Assembly: GCA_040398845.1 (NCBI GenBank)
Contig: JBBATH010000027.1
Span: 1 to 14,956 of the forward strand
Origin: WLND01 sp040398845
Lineage (GTDB): Bacteria > Actinomycetota > Actinomycetes > S36-B12
Length of the DNA: 14,956 nt
Direction of reading: 5' to 3'
In this document: in pieces, positions 5,922-14,500 of the stretch
How the letters are laid out: each line of letters starts with the position of its first letter
Position numbering within the stretch: the stretch's first letter is position 1
The notes under the pieces: generated by a model
What the model saw: only the letters and a program-made list of their open reading frames with translations
What the model was told of the DNA's origin: nothing
Databases searched by the model: none
Position numbers and translations under genes: made by a program

Positions 5922-6746
5922 GTGGGAACACGCCTGAAACCGCTCACCGTCGGATTGGCACTCGTCACTGCTGCGATGGCGGGGTGCTCGTCCACGACGG
6001 CGGGCTCGTTGGGCGCGGTACAGGACGACGCTAGCGCCTCGGCGTCATCGTCTGCAGCCTCGACTGGTCCAGCGCCGTCGCCTGACCCGGTCACCCCCAG
6101 TCCTGGGCCGACCGGAGCCACGGCAAGCCCGACTGCGTCGCCGACGGACTAACCTGCGCTACTGGGGGGCAAGAGCAACCCGTATTGCAATTCGGGCCTG
6201 GAGTACTCGTGCGGTGAGGTTGGCCAAGGTGGTGGCATCGTTTTCCTTGCAATGTCGACACCGTTCTCGTTGAGTAATGGATACACGACGGCGTCGTGCG
6301 GCAACAACAACTGCCAGTACATGGAAGCAGTACCAGCGTGGGAAGGCGCCGCATTTCAGATGCCGGGCCCGATGCCTTGGTGCGTGGGACCGGGTGCGAC
6401 GAGGTCCGTATCACCGGGCACGGGGGCAGCAATCGGAACCGGTTACTCCAACACGCAGACGATGGCCACACTAGGCGGTTACTGCTCATCCGGTGCGGCA
6501 AACACCGCAATAGCATCAACGTGGGGTGGGTATACAGACTGGTTCATACCCTCAGAGGACGAGGGAACGGCGCTAACGCAGGATGGTACGGTGTTGCAAT
6601 AAATTAACAATGGGAACTCTTGCTGGACTTCCTCGCAGACGTCCGCGAAAAACGCCTGGACCTTCTATTCAGCCACCGCTTCAACGCAAAACATGCTAAA
6701 AACGACTAGCAACGGTGTCATGGTGTGTTTGGTGCGGGCGTTCTAG
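5922..6746 (+). pseudogene. surface lipoprotein with DUF1566/Lcl-like domain, two in-frame stops
   Basis: GTG 5922 follows GGAG with a 7-nt gap. It opens a lipoprotein signal peptide ending AAMAGC (Cys22), then a Ser/Ala/Pro/Thr-rich linker to about residue 76. TAA at 6150-6152 ends it, but the same frame then reads GGKSNPYCNSGLEY and a full domain: GQGGGIVF, CQYMEAVPAW, IGTGYSNTQ, GGYTDWFIPSEDEG. A second TAA at 6600-6602 is followed by SCWTSSQTSAKNAWTFYSAT and a final VMVCLVRAF before TAG. These are the landmarks of the DUF1566/Lcl-type domain (GGGIVF, YLEAAP, IGTG.NT, DWFLPS.DEL, WSSS..S.NAW, VR.VRAF). An indel near the G6 run at 6165 could be an alternative to the first stop, since the next frame reads LTCATGG. 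The gene was an exported, probably adhesive or binding protein and is now broken. Confidence 0.72.
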
Positions 6747-6775
6747 CCGCTAATTTTTAATTTCTCCCGTTCGTG

Positions 6776-6804
6776 TGGGGGTTGGTCGTCATGGCCAACC
6801 CCCA
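6776..6804 (+). terminator. terminator after the surface lipoprotein relic
   Basis: TGGGGGTTGG and CCAACCCCCA form a perfect 10-bp stem with a 9-nt loop, 29 nt after the last stop of the lipoprotein gene. The following sequence is T-rich (TCTCGTTGTTG) but not a pure T-run. Confidence 0.65.
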
Positions 6805-6842
6805 TCTCGTTGTTGCCGGCAGTGCCCTCCTGTGTTTGCGTT

Positions 6843-6872
6843 CTCACACCCTCACACCCTCACACCCTCACA
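6843..6872. repeat. tandem 8-bp repeat, CTCACACC x 3.75
   Basis: CTCACACC occurs at 6843, 6851 and 6859 and is followed by a partial CTCACA. A microsatellite of this kind is prone to slippage and may vary among strains. Confidence 0.9.
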
Positions 6873-7067
6873 GGCGAGCGAGCGGTCGGAGTTTTACTAC
6901 AGGCCCGGTGCGCCATAGTCATTCGCCACTCTTTTCCAGTTCATGTCGAATCGGTGGCAGTGGCAGCGCCATCAGCAGCACGAACGTGGCCCCATCAAGA
7001 AGCACACCGTGTTCGCAGTGGACGCCAAGGCCGACTCGCTCGAGACGACATTCGCTGGGTGCGGTCA

Positions 7068-7221
7068 GTCGACGCAGTTCCGTCTGCCTCGCGAACCCGT
7101 TCGCCAGGCCAACTGCAAGGAACTGGTCAGTTGGCAGCACGAAGGTCAAGACTCAAAGGAGCGAACCGAGTCGCCTAGGGCAGGCTGCTGCCTGCTCGTC
7201 TACGGGGGCGACGAAGCGTGC
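7068..7221. repeat. diverged dispersed repeat, copy B
   Basis: This is the partner of 127-275. Hairpin positions correspond: 7161-7174 (GCGA/TCGC, same 6-nt loop) and 7179-7196 (GCAGGC/GCCTGC, 4-nt loop). Compared with copy A the second hairpin has gained three bases, yet the stem is kept. The segment lies about 270 bp beyond the stop of the serine recombinase gene. Confidence 0.7.
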
Positions 7222-7492
7222 CAAGGGAGACTAGCCAACGAGTGCGCCTGTGCGCGAAGACGACCAAGGAAACTCCCCTACTACCAATGGTGCGACTACG
7301 ACCGGTAGCGGTCTCTAGGCCGACCTGGTTCGCTGCGTGCGCACGACGACTTCAATGAGCCGAGCAGCCAGCACGGACTCGCCGTCAACAAGGAGCACGC
7401 TGAGTCGCCCAAAGAACGCTCAGCCAGCCCTTGGGAACGAGAGCATTTCAGGAAGCAGACGGTCCGACAGATCGGGATCTACAAGCCTGCGT

Positions 7493-8172
7493 CTACGAGA
7501 CGGCCACGACAACGCTCACACCGTCCGCCGCCTTGGACTGGGCCGAGTCCTCACGAATGGCCTTCAGAGCGGTCGCACGGCATACCCCGAGCGTGCTTGC
7601 GACCTTCTGTGCGCTCATTTCCGTATTCCTGAGGTCTCTGGCCGCTTGACGCTGCTTGGCATCGAGTGCTGGGGTCGTCCACCGAACCGGCCCCGCGCCC
7701 GAGCGGCAGCCAGCCCATCTCGGGTCCTCTCTCGCAAGGTCTCGACCTCCCAGGCCGCCAATATCCCCAACAAGCCGAGGAGCATCCGCGATGTCGCAGA
7801 ATCCGTGGAGATTGTCGGCTCCGTCGCACTCTTGAAGATGATGTTCCTCGAAGTCATTTCTTCTACGGTCTCGTGAAGGTGCCGGCTGTTTCGGCTCCAT
7901 CTACTGACGGAATAGCAGTAGACGGTGTCCCCTGCCTGCGCATTCGCGAGCAGTTCACTTTGACGAGGGCGGTCAGCACGTGTGCCACTGCCTCGCTCCG
8001 TAACGATGTGGGACTTCGGAATGCCCAATTGGCGGGCGCAGTCCAGTTGAAGGTCAAGGCTCTGCTTCCCACTCGCCTCAGAGGTGGAAACGCGAGCGTA
8101 AAACCATGTCTGCGAGTGCCGTGCGACCTCAGGGTTGTTCACCAATGTTGATGCTTGCTTGCGTGTCGCCAT
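7493..8172 (-). pseudogene. serine recombinase (resolvase/invertase type), frameshifted
   Basis: The start is ATG 8172, with AAGGGG seven bases upstream. The catalytic domain is intact: WFYARVSTSE holds the nucleophile Ser29, SRWSRN (91-95) stands for the usual DRLSR, and helix E ends LRERTRDGLAAARARGRFGG. After GGRP (167) the frame runs out at 7615. In the neighbouring frame the expected tail continues as PALDAKQRQAARDL, then an HTH (SAQKVASTLGVCRATALKAI) to a TAG at 7495-7493. The switch is at the run 7671-7674, where one more base would restore a protein of about 227 aa. The enzyme would recombine short sites in a resolvase or invertase fashion. As written it lacks its DNA-binding domain; the homopolymer position leaves sequencing error possible. 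Confidence 0.82.
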
Positions 8173-8202
8173 TTCGGTCCCCTTCATTAAACGGTCATTT
8201 GA

Positions 8203-8249
8203 TTGTGACTCTTGCCCCTGACATCGGCCGCTCCCGTCTAGGGTCACAA
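8203..8249. promoter_or_regulatory. inverted repeat upstream of the recombinase, possible res subsite
   Basis: TTGTGAC (8203-8209) and GTCACAA (8243-8249) are perfect 7-bp inverted arms 33 nt apart, placed 31 bp upstream of the recombinase start. Serine recombinases usually bind such dyads next to their own gene. The assignment rests on symmetry and position only. Confidence 0.3.
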
Positions 8250-8459
8250 CCTGTGAGGGGCTTCGTCAGTGACGCGCGGGAGATTCTTCGGCATCATGCC
8301 CAAGCACTACGCCGCCCAGTCGGGTCCCTCCCCCGCGCCCACAGTGGCCGTGCCGATTCAACGCGGGTGTCTGCGCCTGTTCGTCCGCAGCCCGACTGGG
8401 TCGTGCTCCGCCGTCGGCTTCACGGCGGTCCCCGAGACCTCGCCAACGTCGCCCGGTAC

Positions 8460-8864
8460 GACGAGGCAGACCTCCCGCTCGACGACTTGAACTACATCAC
8501 CGACGACACGATGGTGGTCTTCGGCTGGCTGGCCTCCCGAGCGTTCCACGTGTGGCAGCAGACCGTCCTCGCCGGCAGCCCCCGCGCCACCACCTTGCAG
8601 GCATACAACACGTTCCCTGCACCGAGGCTGGGCAAGAGGGATCGCGCGACGCTCGAAGGGGCTGCCCGCACCGTCCTGGTGTCCCGCTCCCACCTGATGG
8701 CTGGGTCGCTCGCCGACCTGTACGCCGATCTGCCGGAGCAACTCGCGTGGGCGCACGCAGAACTCGACACGGCTGCCGACCCACTGCTGGGTATCGCGGA
8801 CGACGCAGACGACGAACAGGCCGCCGCCGTCCTGGTCAGCGCTTTCGCGGCACTCGCGGCGTAG
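8460..8864 (+). pseudogene. C-terminal remnant of an MmeI-like type IIG restriction-methyltransferase
   Basis: About 134 codons look like the end of a class I SAM-dependent DNA methyltransferase of the MmeI/YeeA type. The matching order is MVVFGWLASRAFHVWQQTV (fold near 'FGvL.S..h..W'), TTLQAYNTFPAPRL ('yNtFPwP'), the helix AARTVLVSRSHLM, SLADLYADLPEQLAWAHAEL and DTAADPLLGI. This is the final target-recognition and helical part. The methyltransferase motifs (NPPY/DPPY) and any nuclease domain are absent upstream; the sequence changes into the recombinase promoter region instead. The open frame extends back to 8106, but that part is not family-like. It cannot be a working enzyme. Its end overlaps the end of the convergent integrase by 29 bp, so integration or a deletion probably cut it here. 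Confidence 0.7.
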
Positions 8865-10081
8865 CGATCCTCTTCGCCAGTCTCGGTCCCGTGATCGAGA
8901 CGACCTGCCCGTACGCCTCCATCGGGGCGCGGACGCGACCCTGGTTGACGCGGGCGTAGTAGACGCTCATCGCCTCGCTCGAATGCCCGAGCACCGCCAT
9001 CACGGTGCTGATCGGGATGGCGGGCTCGAGTTCCGCCAGCAGGATTGCCGTGATGTGGCGCGTCAGATGCGCCCGCCACGGAGTGATGCCGAGACCGGTG
9101 AGCAAGGCATTCCAGTCGTCGTTGTCATCGTTCAACGTGACGACGTTGCCATTGGGGCGAACGAAGATCAGGTCCGAGTATTCGGGCTTTCGGAACTCAA
9201 ACCCAGGCTCGCCGGTCATTGCCTCCCATCGCTCTCGCTGGCGGCGAAGGGCGGACACCCAGGGTTCGCTCAGCGGAATCGTCCGGGGCTTGCGGTTCTT
9301 CGGCCACGCCTTCACATGCAGGCCCGGACCCTTGTCCCACGCCAACTGCTGGTCGATGACCAGTTTCGGATCGTCGCCATCGAGTCCGCGCACGTTCCTC
9401 CATGGCAGGCCAAGCCTCTCCCCGCGACGCAGCCCCAGGAAGGCGAGAAGCCAGCGGGCCTCGTCGGAGTCGTCGCCCGACTGAACCGCGTTCATCACCC
9501 TGCGGCCCTCGACCAGCACGGCGTCGATGTCGTCCTTCGGCGCCTCCTTGCGGGGCGGCTTCACGGCCTCCAATGGATTGACCGCGACGTAGTGCTGGCG
9601 CACTCCGTACTTCAGGCATCCCGAAAGGGCCATGGAGATGTTGCGCCGGGACTTCGCCTGCAGGACGAGCCTGCCCTGTTCGTCGGTCTTCTGGGCGAGG
9701 GTGTGATTGAAGAGCGTGAGGAGGTCTTCTACACGCAGGGAATCTAGGCTGCGGTCCCCGATGTACGGCAGGACGTGGTGCTCGAACATGCTCTCGTACT
9801 TCCACGCCATCGTCGCCGAGACCGCGCCGGCCTTGTTGTTGCTGTTCCATTCGGCGAACAGTGTCCGAACGGTCGGCTTGCCGGAGAGGCGGGTCTTCCC
9901 GCGCCTGGATTCGCCCTTCTCGAACGCTTCCCAGTTCTCCCCGAGCCGCTTCAGTGCCTCTGTCCTTGACTTTCCGGCTCGCCTGCCAGTAGCGGTAGTC
10001 GATCTGCTGGCCGTCCGAGTCGGTGTAGAAGCCAACCTTCTTGGACAGGCCGCCATCCCTTGCCGTGCGCTTCGCCGCCAT
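8836..10081 (-). CDS. tyrosine recombinase (phage-type integrase), N-terminal frameshift
   Basis: ATG 10081 is preceded by an excellent Shine-Dalgarno (GGAGGGG, 10095-10089) and gives MAAKRTARDGGLSKKVGFYT, followed by YRYWQASRKVKD. The protein then continues in another frame as EALKRLGENWEAFEKG. The switch is a one-base excess near 9961. The rest is a standard integrase: a SAM-like core-binding domain (TVRTLFAEW to LEAVKPPRK) and a catalytic domain. The catalytic residues are visible: Arg in GLRRGE, H..R in AHLTRH, His in VLGHSS and the Tyr nucleophile in YYARV. With the shift removed it is about 414 aa, a normal length for actinobacterial integrases. It would catalyse site-specific integration and excision. 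A long frame on the same strand avoids the shift (open to 10131) but has a non-native N-terminus. Confidence 0.85.
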
Positions 10082-10103
10082 CTGGAAACCCCTCCGTGGA
10101 GGC

Positions 10104-10145
10104 AAAAAGACCCCTTCCCCTCACGATTCATGAGGAAAAGGGGTC
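10104..10145 (-). terminator. rho-independent terminator just upstream of the integrase start
   Basis: On the - strand, GACCCCTT pairs with AAGGGGTC (8 bp), with an inner CCTCA/TGAGG stem, followed by TTTTT (10108-10104). The T-run ends 9 bases before the integrase Shine-Dalgarno, so any upstream transcript would stop right before integrase translation begins. Confidence 0.75.
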
Positions 10146-10633
10146 ATTCGTGCAGCGAAGTGTCAGAAACGGTATGTCTTCCGTCTTCCGTCTTCCGGCA
10201 TCCTGCATCATGTCGGTGTCGTGCGTCCGCGCAAACCGTGGTGTCTTCCGTTACACCGCACCTTATCGGCTGCGCTGTTGGCCGGGTGGCCGGGGCGCAC
10301 GCCTGAAGGCTCATGGTTCGCGAAGCGCCAGGGTCGTTGGCTGGATGACGTTCTGACCCAAAACGGGGTACGTCGTGTGAGAGGTGGTGACGAAACTCCA
10401 AGCCCCTCGTAGAAGGAGAAGGACGGGACCGTCATCTTGGTCGCCCGGATCGACGAGAGGCCCGCAGGATCGTGAACCTTAGGGCGGTGAAGCTCAGTCC
10501 GTAGCGCCTGCCGCCACCCCCAGCGTTACGCCGCCACCGCAACAAACTCACCCTTCGCTACATCCTTGACCAACGAACGCCGGGTGCCCAGCTATGAAAA
10601 GAGGAGGAGATGAACCCGTAGGTCTGGGCGGAT
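10146..10633. other. gene-free stretch upstream of the integrase, possible attachment region
   Basis: No credible gene was found. The stretch holds four GTCTTCC repeats (10176-10249). It also holds a strong Shine-Dalgarno GAGGAGG followed by ATG at 10610 that reads only Met-Asn-Pro before TAG, perhaps the start of a gene whose body was lost to IS activity. Its place beside an integrase start fits an attP-like region, but no core site can be shown without the other junction. Confidence 0.4.
10176..10249. repeat. GTCTTCC repeats, candidate integrase arm sites
   Basis: Three GTCTTCC units stand head to tail (10176, 10183, 10190) and a fourth is at 10243. All lie within 170 bp upstream of the integrase start. 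Tyrosine integrases commonly bind short repeated arm sites in this position; the role here is inferred. Confidence 0.45.
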
Positions 10634-10822
10634 TCAAGTAGACAGCGCAACGATCTCGGCTAGTTTCTCTTCTCGCATCTTATAGCCGAGGGTTTTTCGT
10701 GGGCGTCCGTTGAGGCTTCGCTGGATGGCGAGGAGGTCGTCTGCGGTGTGGACGGACAAGTCGGTGCTCTTGGGAAGGTATTGGCGGAGCAGTCCGTTGG
10801 TGTTCTCGTTCGAGCCGCGTTG
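10634..10822 (-). mobile_element. IS30-family transposase, C-terminal fragment
   Basis: The - strand reads QRGSNENTNGLLRQYLPKST, then DLSVHTADDLLAIQRSLNGR and PRKTLGYK before a TGA at 10636-10634. This is the well-conserved C-terminal end of IS30 transposases, including the catalytic Glu in the NENTNGLLR motif. Nothing of the first two thirds of the transposase is present; the codon before QRG is TGA where PW is expected. It is a dead fragment. Confidence 0.8.
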
Positions 10823-10843
10823 TCATGCACAGACAAGTAGACA
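10635..10843. repeat. 10-bp direct repeat bracketing the IS30 fragment
   Basis: CAAGTAGACA occurs at 10635-10644 and at 10834-10843, exactly at the two ends of the IS30 fragment. A related AAAGTAGACA lies at the IS3 end near 14842-14851. The copies may be target duplication, the trace of a recombination, or relics of a shared IS terminus. Confidence 0.6.
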
Positions 10844-10847
10844 CCCT

Positions 10848-11335
10848 CTTGGTGTCGGGGAACACGTCCCGCAGGGCGACCCAGAAACCGAGCGCACCGT
10901 CACCGGCCGCGAGGACCAATGCGCGCATGCCTCGGCGTTTGCAACTTCTGAGTAGCTCGGCCCACGACTCGGTCGATTCACGGTGCCCATCGGCCAAGGC
11001 AATGAGTTCCTTGCCGCCATCGGGGCGAACACCGATCATGACCAGCAACACCTTGTCCTGAGTCAACCTGACTTTCAGGTGGATCCCGTCGGCCTAGACG
11101 TAGACGAAATCACTGTCAGCGAGGGACCGTTCGTTGAGCGCCTTGGCCTCACCTTGCCACTGGGTCGGGGTCGGGTGATCACCGACGGTGACAACCCGGC
11201 CCCGGTGCCAAGGAACTGCTCCAACGCGGGCGTGAAGTCCGACGTCGATAGGCCATGTAGTTGAGCCAACGGCAGCACCGCAGCGAGCTGCGGGGACTTG
11301 CGGGCCCAGGCAGGCAGAATGCTTGAGGCGAACCG
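10848..11335 (-). mobile_element. IS256-family transposase, internal fragment with frameshift and amber
   Basis: The fragment reads RFASSILPAWARKSP, then VLPLAQLHGLSTSDFTPALE and QFLGTGAGLSPSVITR. It changes frame within the G-rich run 11162-11175, continues TQWQGEAKALNERSLADSDF, and meets TAG at 11096-11094 inside VYV-stop-ADGIH, where the family has Trp. It then runs VMIGVRPDGGKELIALADG, the SWAELLRSCKRRGMRA segment and GDGALGFWVALRDVFPDTK. These are IS256 (Transposase_mut) landmarks, with the Asp of WADG and of GDGAL visible. Both the N-terminus and the C-terminus carrying the catalytic Glu are missing. It is not functional. Confidence 0.85.
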
Positions 11336-11387
11336 CTTTCCCAAAGATAGCGCAAACGACACTATCCGCCGAGTGGTGCGGGATCTA

Positions 11388-11446
11388 TTGCAGGCACATT
11401 TCTCTTAAGTGTAGGCTATACATAATTTTTAGTGTAGAGTCTACAC
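11388..11446 (+). promoter_or_regulatory. promoter with two similar palindromes upstream of the large secreted protein
   Basis: TTGCAG (11388-11393) and TAGGCT (11412-11417) with an 18-nt spacer are possible -35 and -10 elements in an AT-rich patch unlike its surroundings. Two related dyads lie here: GTGTAGGCTATAC (11409-11421) and the perfect GTGTAGAGTCTACAC (11432-11446). Their starts are 23 bp apart, about two helical turns. One overlaps the -10 and one lies just downstream, the usual place for a repressor. The regulator is unknown. Confidence 0.5.
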
Positions 11447-11522
11447 GATTCTGTTCTTGCGAAAGGATCGACCACGAGGTGCCGGCCACTTCGCCGGTAA
11501 GCGATGAATGTGGAGGCGAGTT

Positions 11523-14500
11523 GTGAGAGGTCCGAAGAAGGCACTGTCGCTGGTGGTGGTGGCCGCTCTCGCGAGCATCTCCATTGTTGTCGTATCGAAG
11601 GACGCGATGGCGGCAACGCCCACCGTCGCATCCCTGTCGCCCTCCTCGGGCACCGTTGGTGGCGGCACAACCGTGACTGTCACCGGTTCGGGGTTCTACG
11701 ACGGCGGACCGGCTTCGGCAGTCACGTCGGTCACCGTTGGCGGCTTCGCCGGAACGAGCGTGAACGTGGCCTCTGACACGTCGTTGACCTTCGTCTCGCC
11801 CGTGCGTGCAGGTGCTGACCGGGCGGCCGGGCCGAGCGCTGTTGTCGTCACAACGAGCGGAGGTGCATCAGGTAGTTCGGTTCTCTTCACATTCAGGCCC
11901 ACGCTTCAATCGATCTCGTCGGGACTCGTCAGCCTCGGGTCACTCGCCGTGGCCTCGCAGCGAAAGCCGGTTTCCCGCTCGACGACACAGCCTTACACGG
12001 TTTCTGGTACCTACTCAGCCGAAACTTCCGCGACTGCTGGTACGGGCTACACCTACGACACCGACGTCTACTACCCGGGTGGGAGCCCCTCGGGCTCAGG
12101 CGGCGTGGCCGCGTACCAGTACGAGAGCGACGAGCGCACGACCACCTCGTTCTCGACGACGTCCTCGACGAGTGAATCCGGAGTTGGGTCTCGGAGCGGC
12201 ATCTACAAGCTCGCGTCGACAGGCCATTGCGCCGACAGGCCTAATGGAGCCACGGGCACTCCGACGTCCGTCAACTACTCTGATGGCTATCCGACGTTCT
12301 ACAGCGCATACAGGCCCCCAAGTGTACTCCGAGTCGTTCTACGTCGGATCGGGCATGTCGCTTGCCTTTGACTGGGCCGCGGAAAAGGTTCAGGACGACT
12401 ATGAGATTTACGGGTACCTCATTTCCTTGAGCAGTCTCTCTGATGTCACGTATGCGGGTGCTGACTACTCGGTCGTGACTCATGCGATCGGACGCGGCGC
12501 GACGTCGACGTCGGCGGCCACGTGGAACACGGCTAGCGCGGCGATCACGGCACCGGGCTTCTACAAGTTCCTCTTCGTCAACGGGACGTACGACGCAACG
12601 GGCGGCCTGGCAATCGGATCGAATATGTACATCGACCCGGCCGCCGTGATCGTTGCAAGGACGAATGCGATCACCTTCCCAGCGATCGCCGACAAGATCG
12701 CGGCGGTGAACGGAACCACCGAGACGGTGACGCTCTCGTCGACCGCAGGCGGAACCGTGACAGTGGTGTCGACCACGACAGGCGTCTGCACGGTCAGCAA
12801 CGTCGGCAACGTCTACACGATCACCAAGGTGTCGAACGGCACCTGCAGCCTCGCAGCCTCCCAAGGGGCCACCGTTGAGTATGCGCCAGCGACAACGGTC
12901 ATGCGCTCCTTCCAGTACCTCGCCTCGGCGTCGACGCCCGTGGTGTCGACGGGCCTCACTTCATCGGCCAGCCCCACCGGGGTGACGCTCAGCGGCACGG
13001 TCACGCCGAGAGGCGCAGCGACTGACGCGGCGTTCTGCTACGGCACAGCGTCCAATCTCTCCGGTTGCAGCTCGGTGTCGATCAGTCCTCAGATCGGTGC
13101 GAACGACACAGCGACCGCGATCTCGACGGCGCTCACCGGACTGACTCCGACGACGACCTATTACTACCGAGCCGTCGGAGTGAACTCCGCAGGAACGACG
13201 AACGGCACGATCCTTTCGTTCACGACCGCGGCGATCTCTGCTCCCGGCGTGACCACGGTCGCTGCGTCGTCAATTTCCGGAACCGGCGCGACCCTTAATG
13301 CCACGGTGTCTGCGAACGGCGCTGCCACCACGACGTCCTTCCTCATCTGCACTGATTCGGGTTTGACTGCCGGCTGCGCGACATATGCGGTCTCCGGCAC
13401 GACATCGGGAGTCTCGGACGCTGTGTCGTCAACGGCGACCGGCCTAGTGCTTGGCACGACGTACTACTACCGGGCGTCGTCGACGAACAGTGTTGGCGGA
13501 CCCATCGACGGCTCCACGCTTTCGTTCACGGCGTCGAACTCTGCTCCCAGCATCACGAGCGACGCGGCATCGTCGGTATCGACGACGTCGGTGACCCTCA
13601 ATGCGACGGTCACGTCGAATGGATCCGCGACCACGACGTCGTTCGTGGTCTGCACCGATGCGGGGCTGACCGCAGGGTGCACCACCTTCACGGTCTCCGG
13701 GACAACGAACGGGACCTCTGTGGCGGTCTCGCAGGCGATTACCGGCCTGAGCGCGGGAACGACCTACTACTTCAAGGCGAGCGCTGACAACGGCTCAGGG
13801 AGCGCGGTCGATGGCGCGACCCTGAGTTTCACTACGGCTGCAAGCAGCGGAGGTGGCGGCAGGGCGGGCGGTGGAGGTGCAACCCCGACACCGACTCCTT
13901 CCGCGTCGGCGAGCGCGTCGACTGCCGCGGTGCCGACGCTGGATCCAGTAGTCGTGCCGGGGACGGAGGCGGTGCGGCCTGGGGGGACTGTGGTGCTTGT
14001 TGGCGGGATGCCGACGACGACGGAGGTCGCTCCGAATACGAGTTCGACGGGGCTGACGGTGACCGGACCGGACTGGTCGCTGGGACTTGGCGCGTTGACG
14101 CCTGAGGGCAAGCCTGCGCCGCTGGGCAAGGGCGGGGTGGTCGATGCGCGAACGGGGACGAGCCTGGTGGTGTCAGGTGTGTCCTTCGCGCCGGGTAGTC
14201 AGGTGATGATCTACATCCTGGTTCCGCCGATGACCCTCGGGACTCTCACGGTGAACGCGGATGGCACGTTCAGCGGCCGGGTGTCGCTGCCGCTTACCCT
14301 GAGCCCGGGCTCGTACACGGTGCAGGTGAACGGTTACAGCCCGACCATGTCGGTCCGGAGCGCGTCTTTGGGCATCGGGCTACTGTCGAATTCGAAATCG
14401 GTCGTGAAGCGGATCAAGCGGACGGTGTACTTCGACCGGCTGTCGTCGAAGCTGACCGCGAAGTCGAAGCAGGTCATCGCCAGGGCAGTGGCCCAGATCC

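Larger units (their letters stand above)
6805..7492. other. gene-free block B
   Basis: There is no supported gene between the terminator and the recombinase. The block contains a tandem 8-bp repeat (6843-6872), the second copy of the dispersed repeat (7068-7221) and the 18-nt phrase shared with block C (7418-7435). A 121-codon open frame (6943-7308, +) runs through the repeat copy but shows no Shine-Dalgarno and no recognised domain. Confidence 0.5.

Noticed and set aside
8983..9747. 254-codon + strand frame inside the integrase
   Set aside because: Antisense to a clear integrase catalytic domain.
10144..10435. Overlapping - strand frames upstream of the integrase
   Set aside because: They cover the terminator and GTCTTCC repeats and show no protein-like pattern or ribosome binding site.
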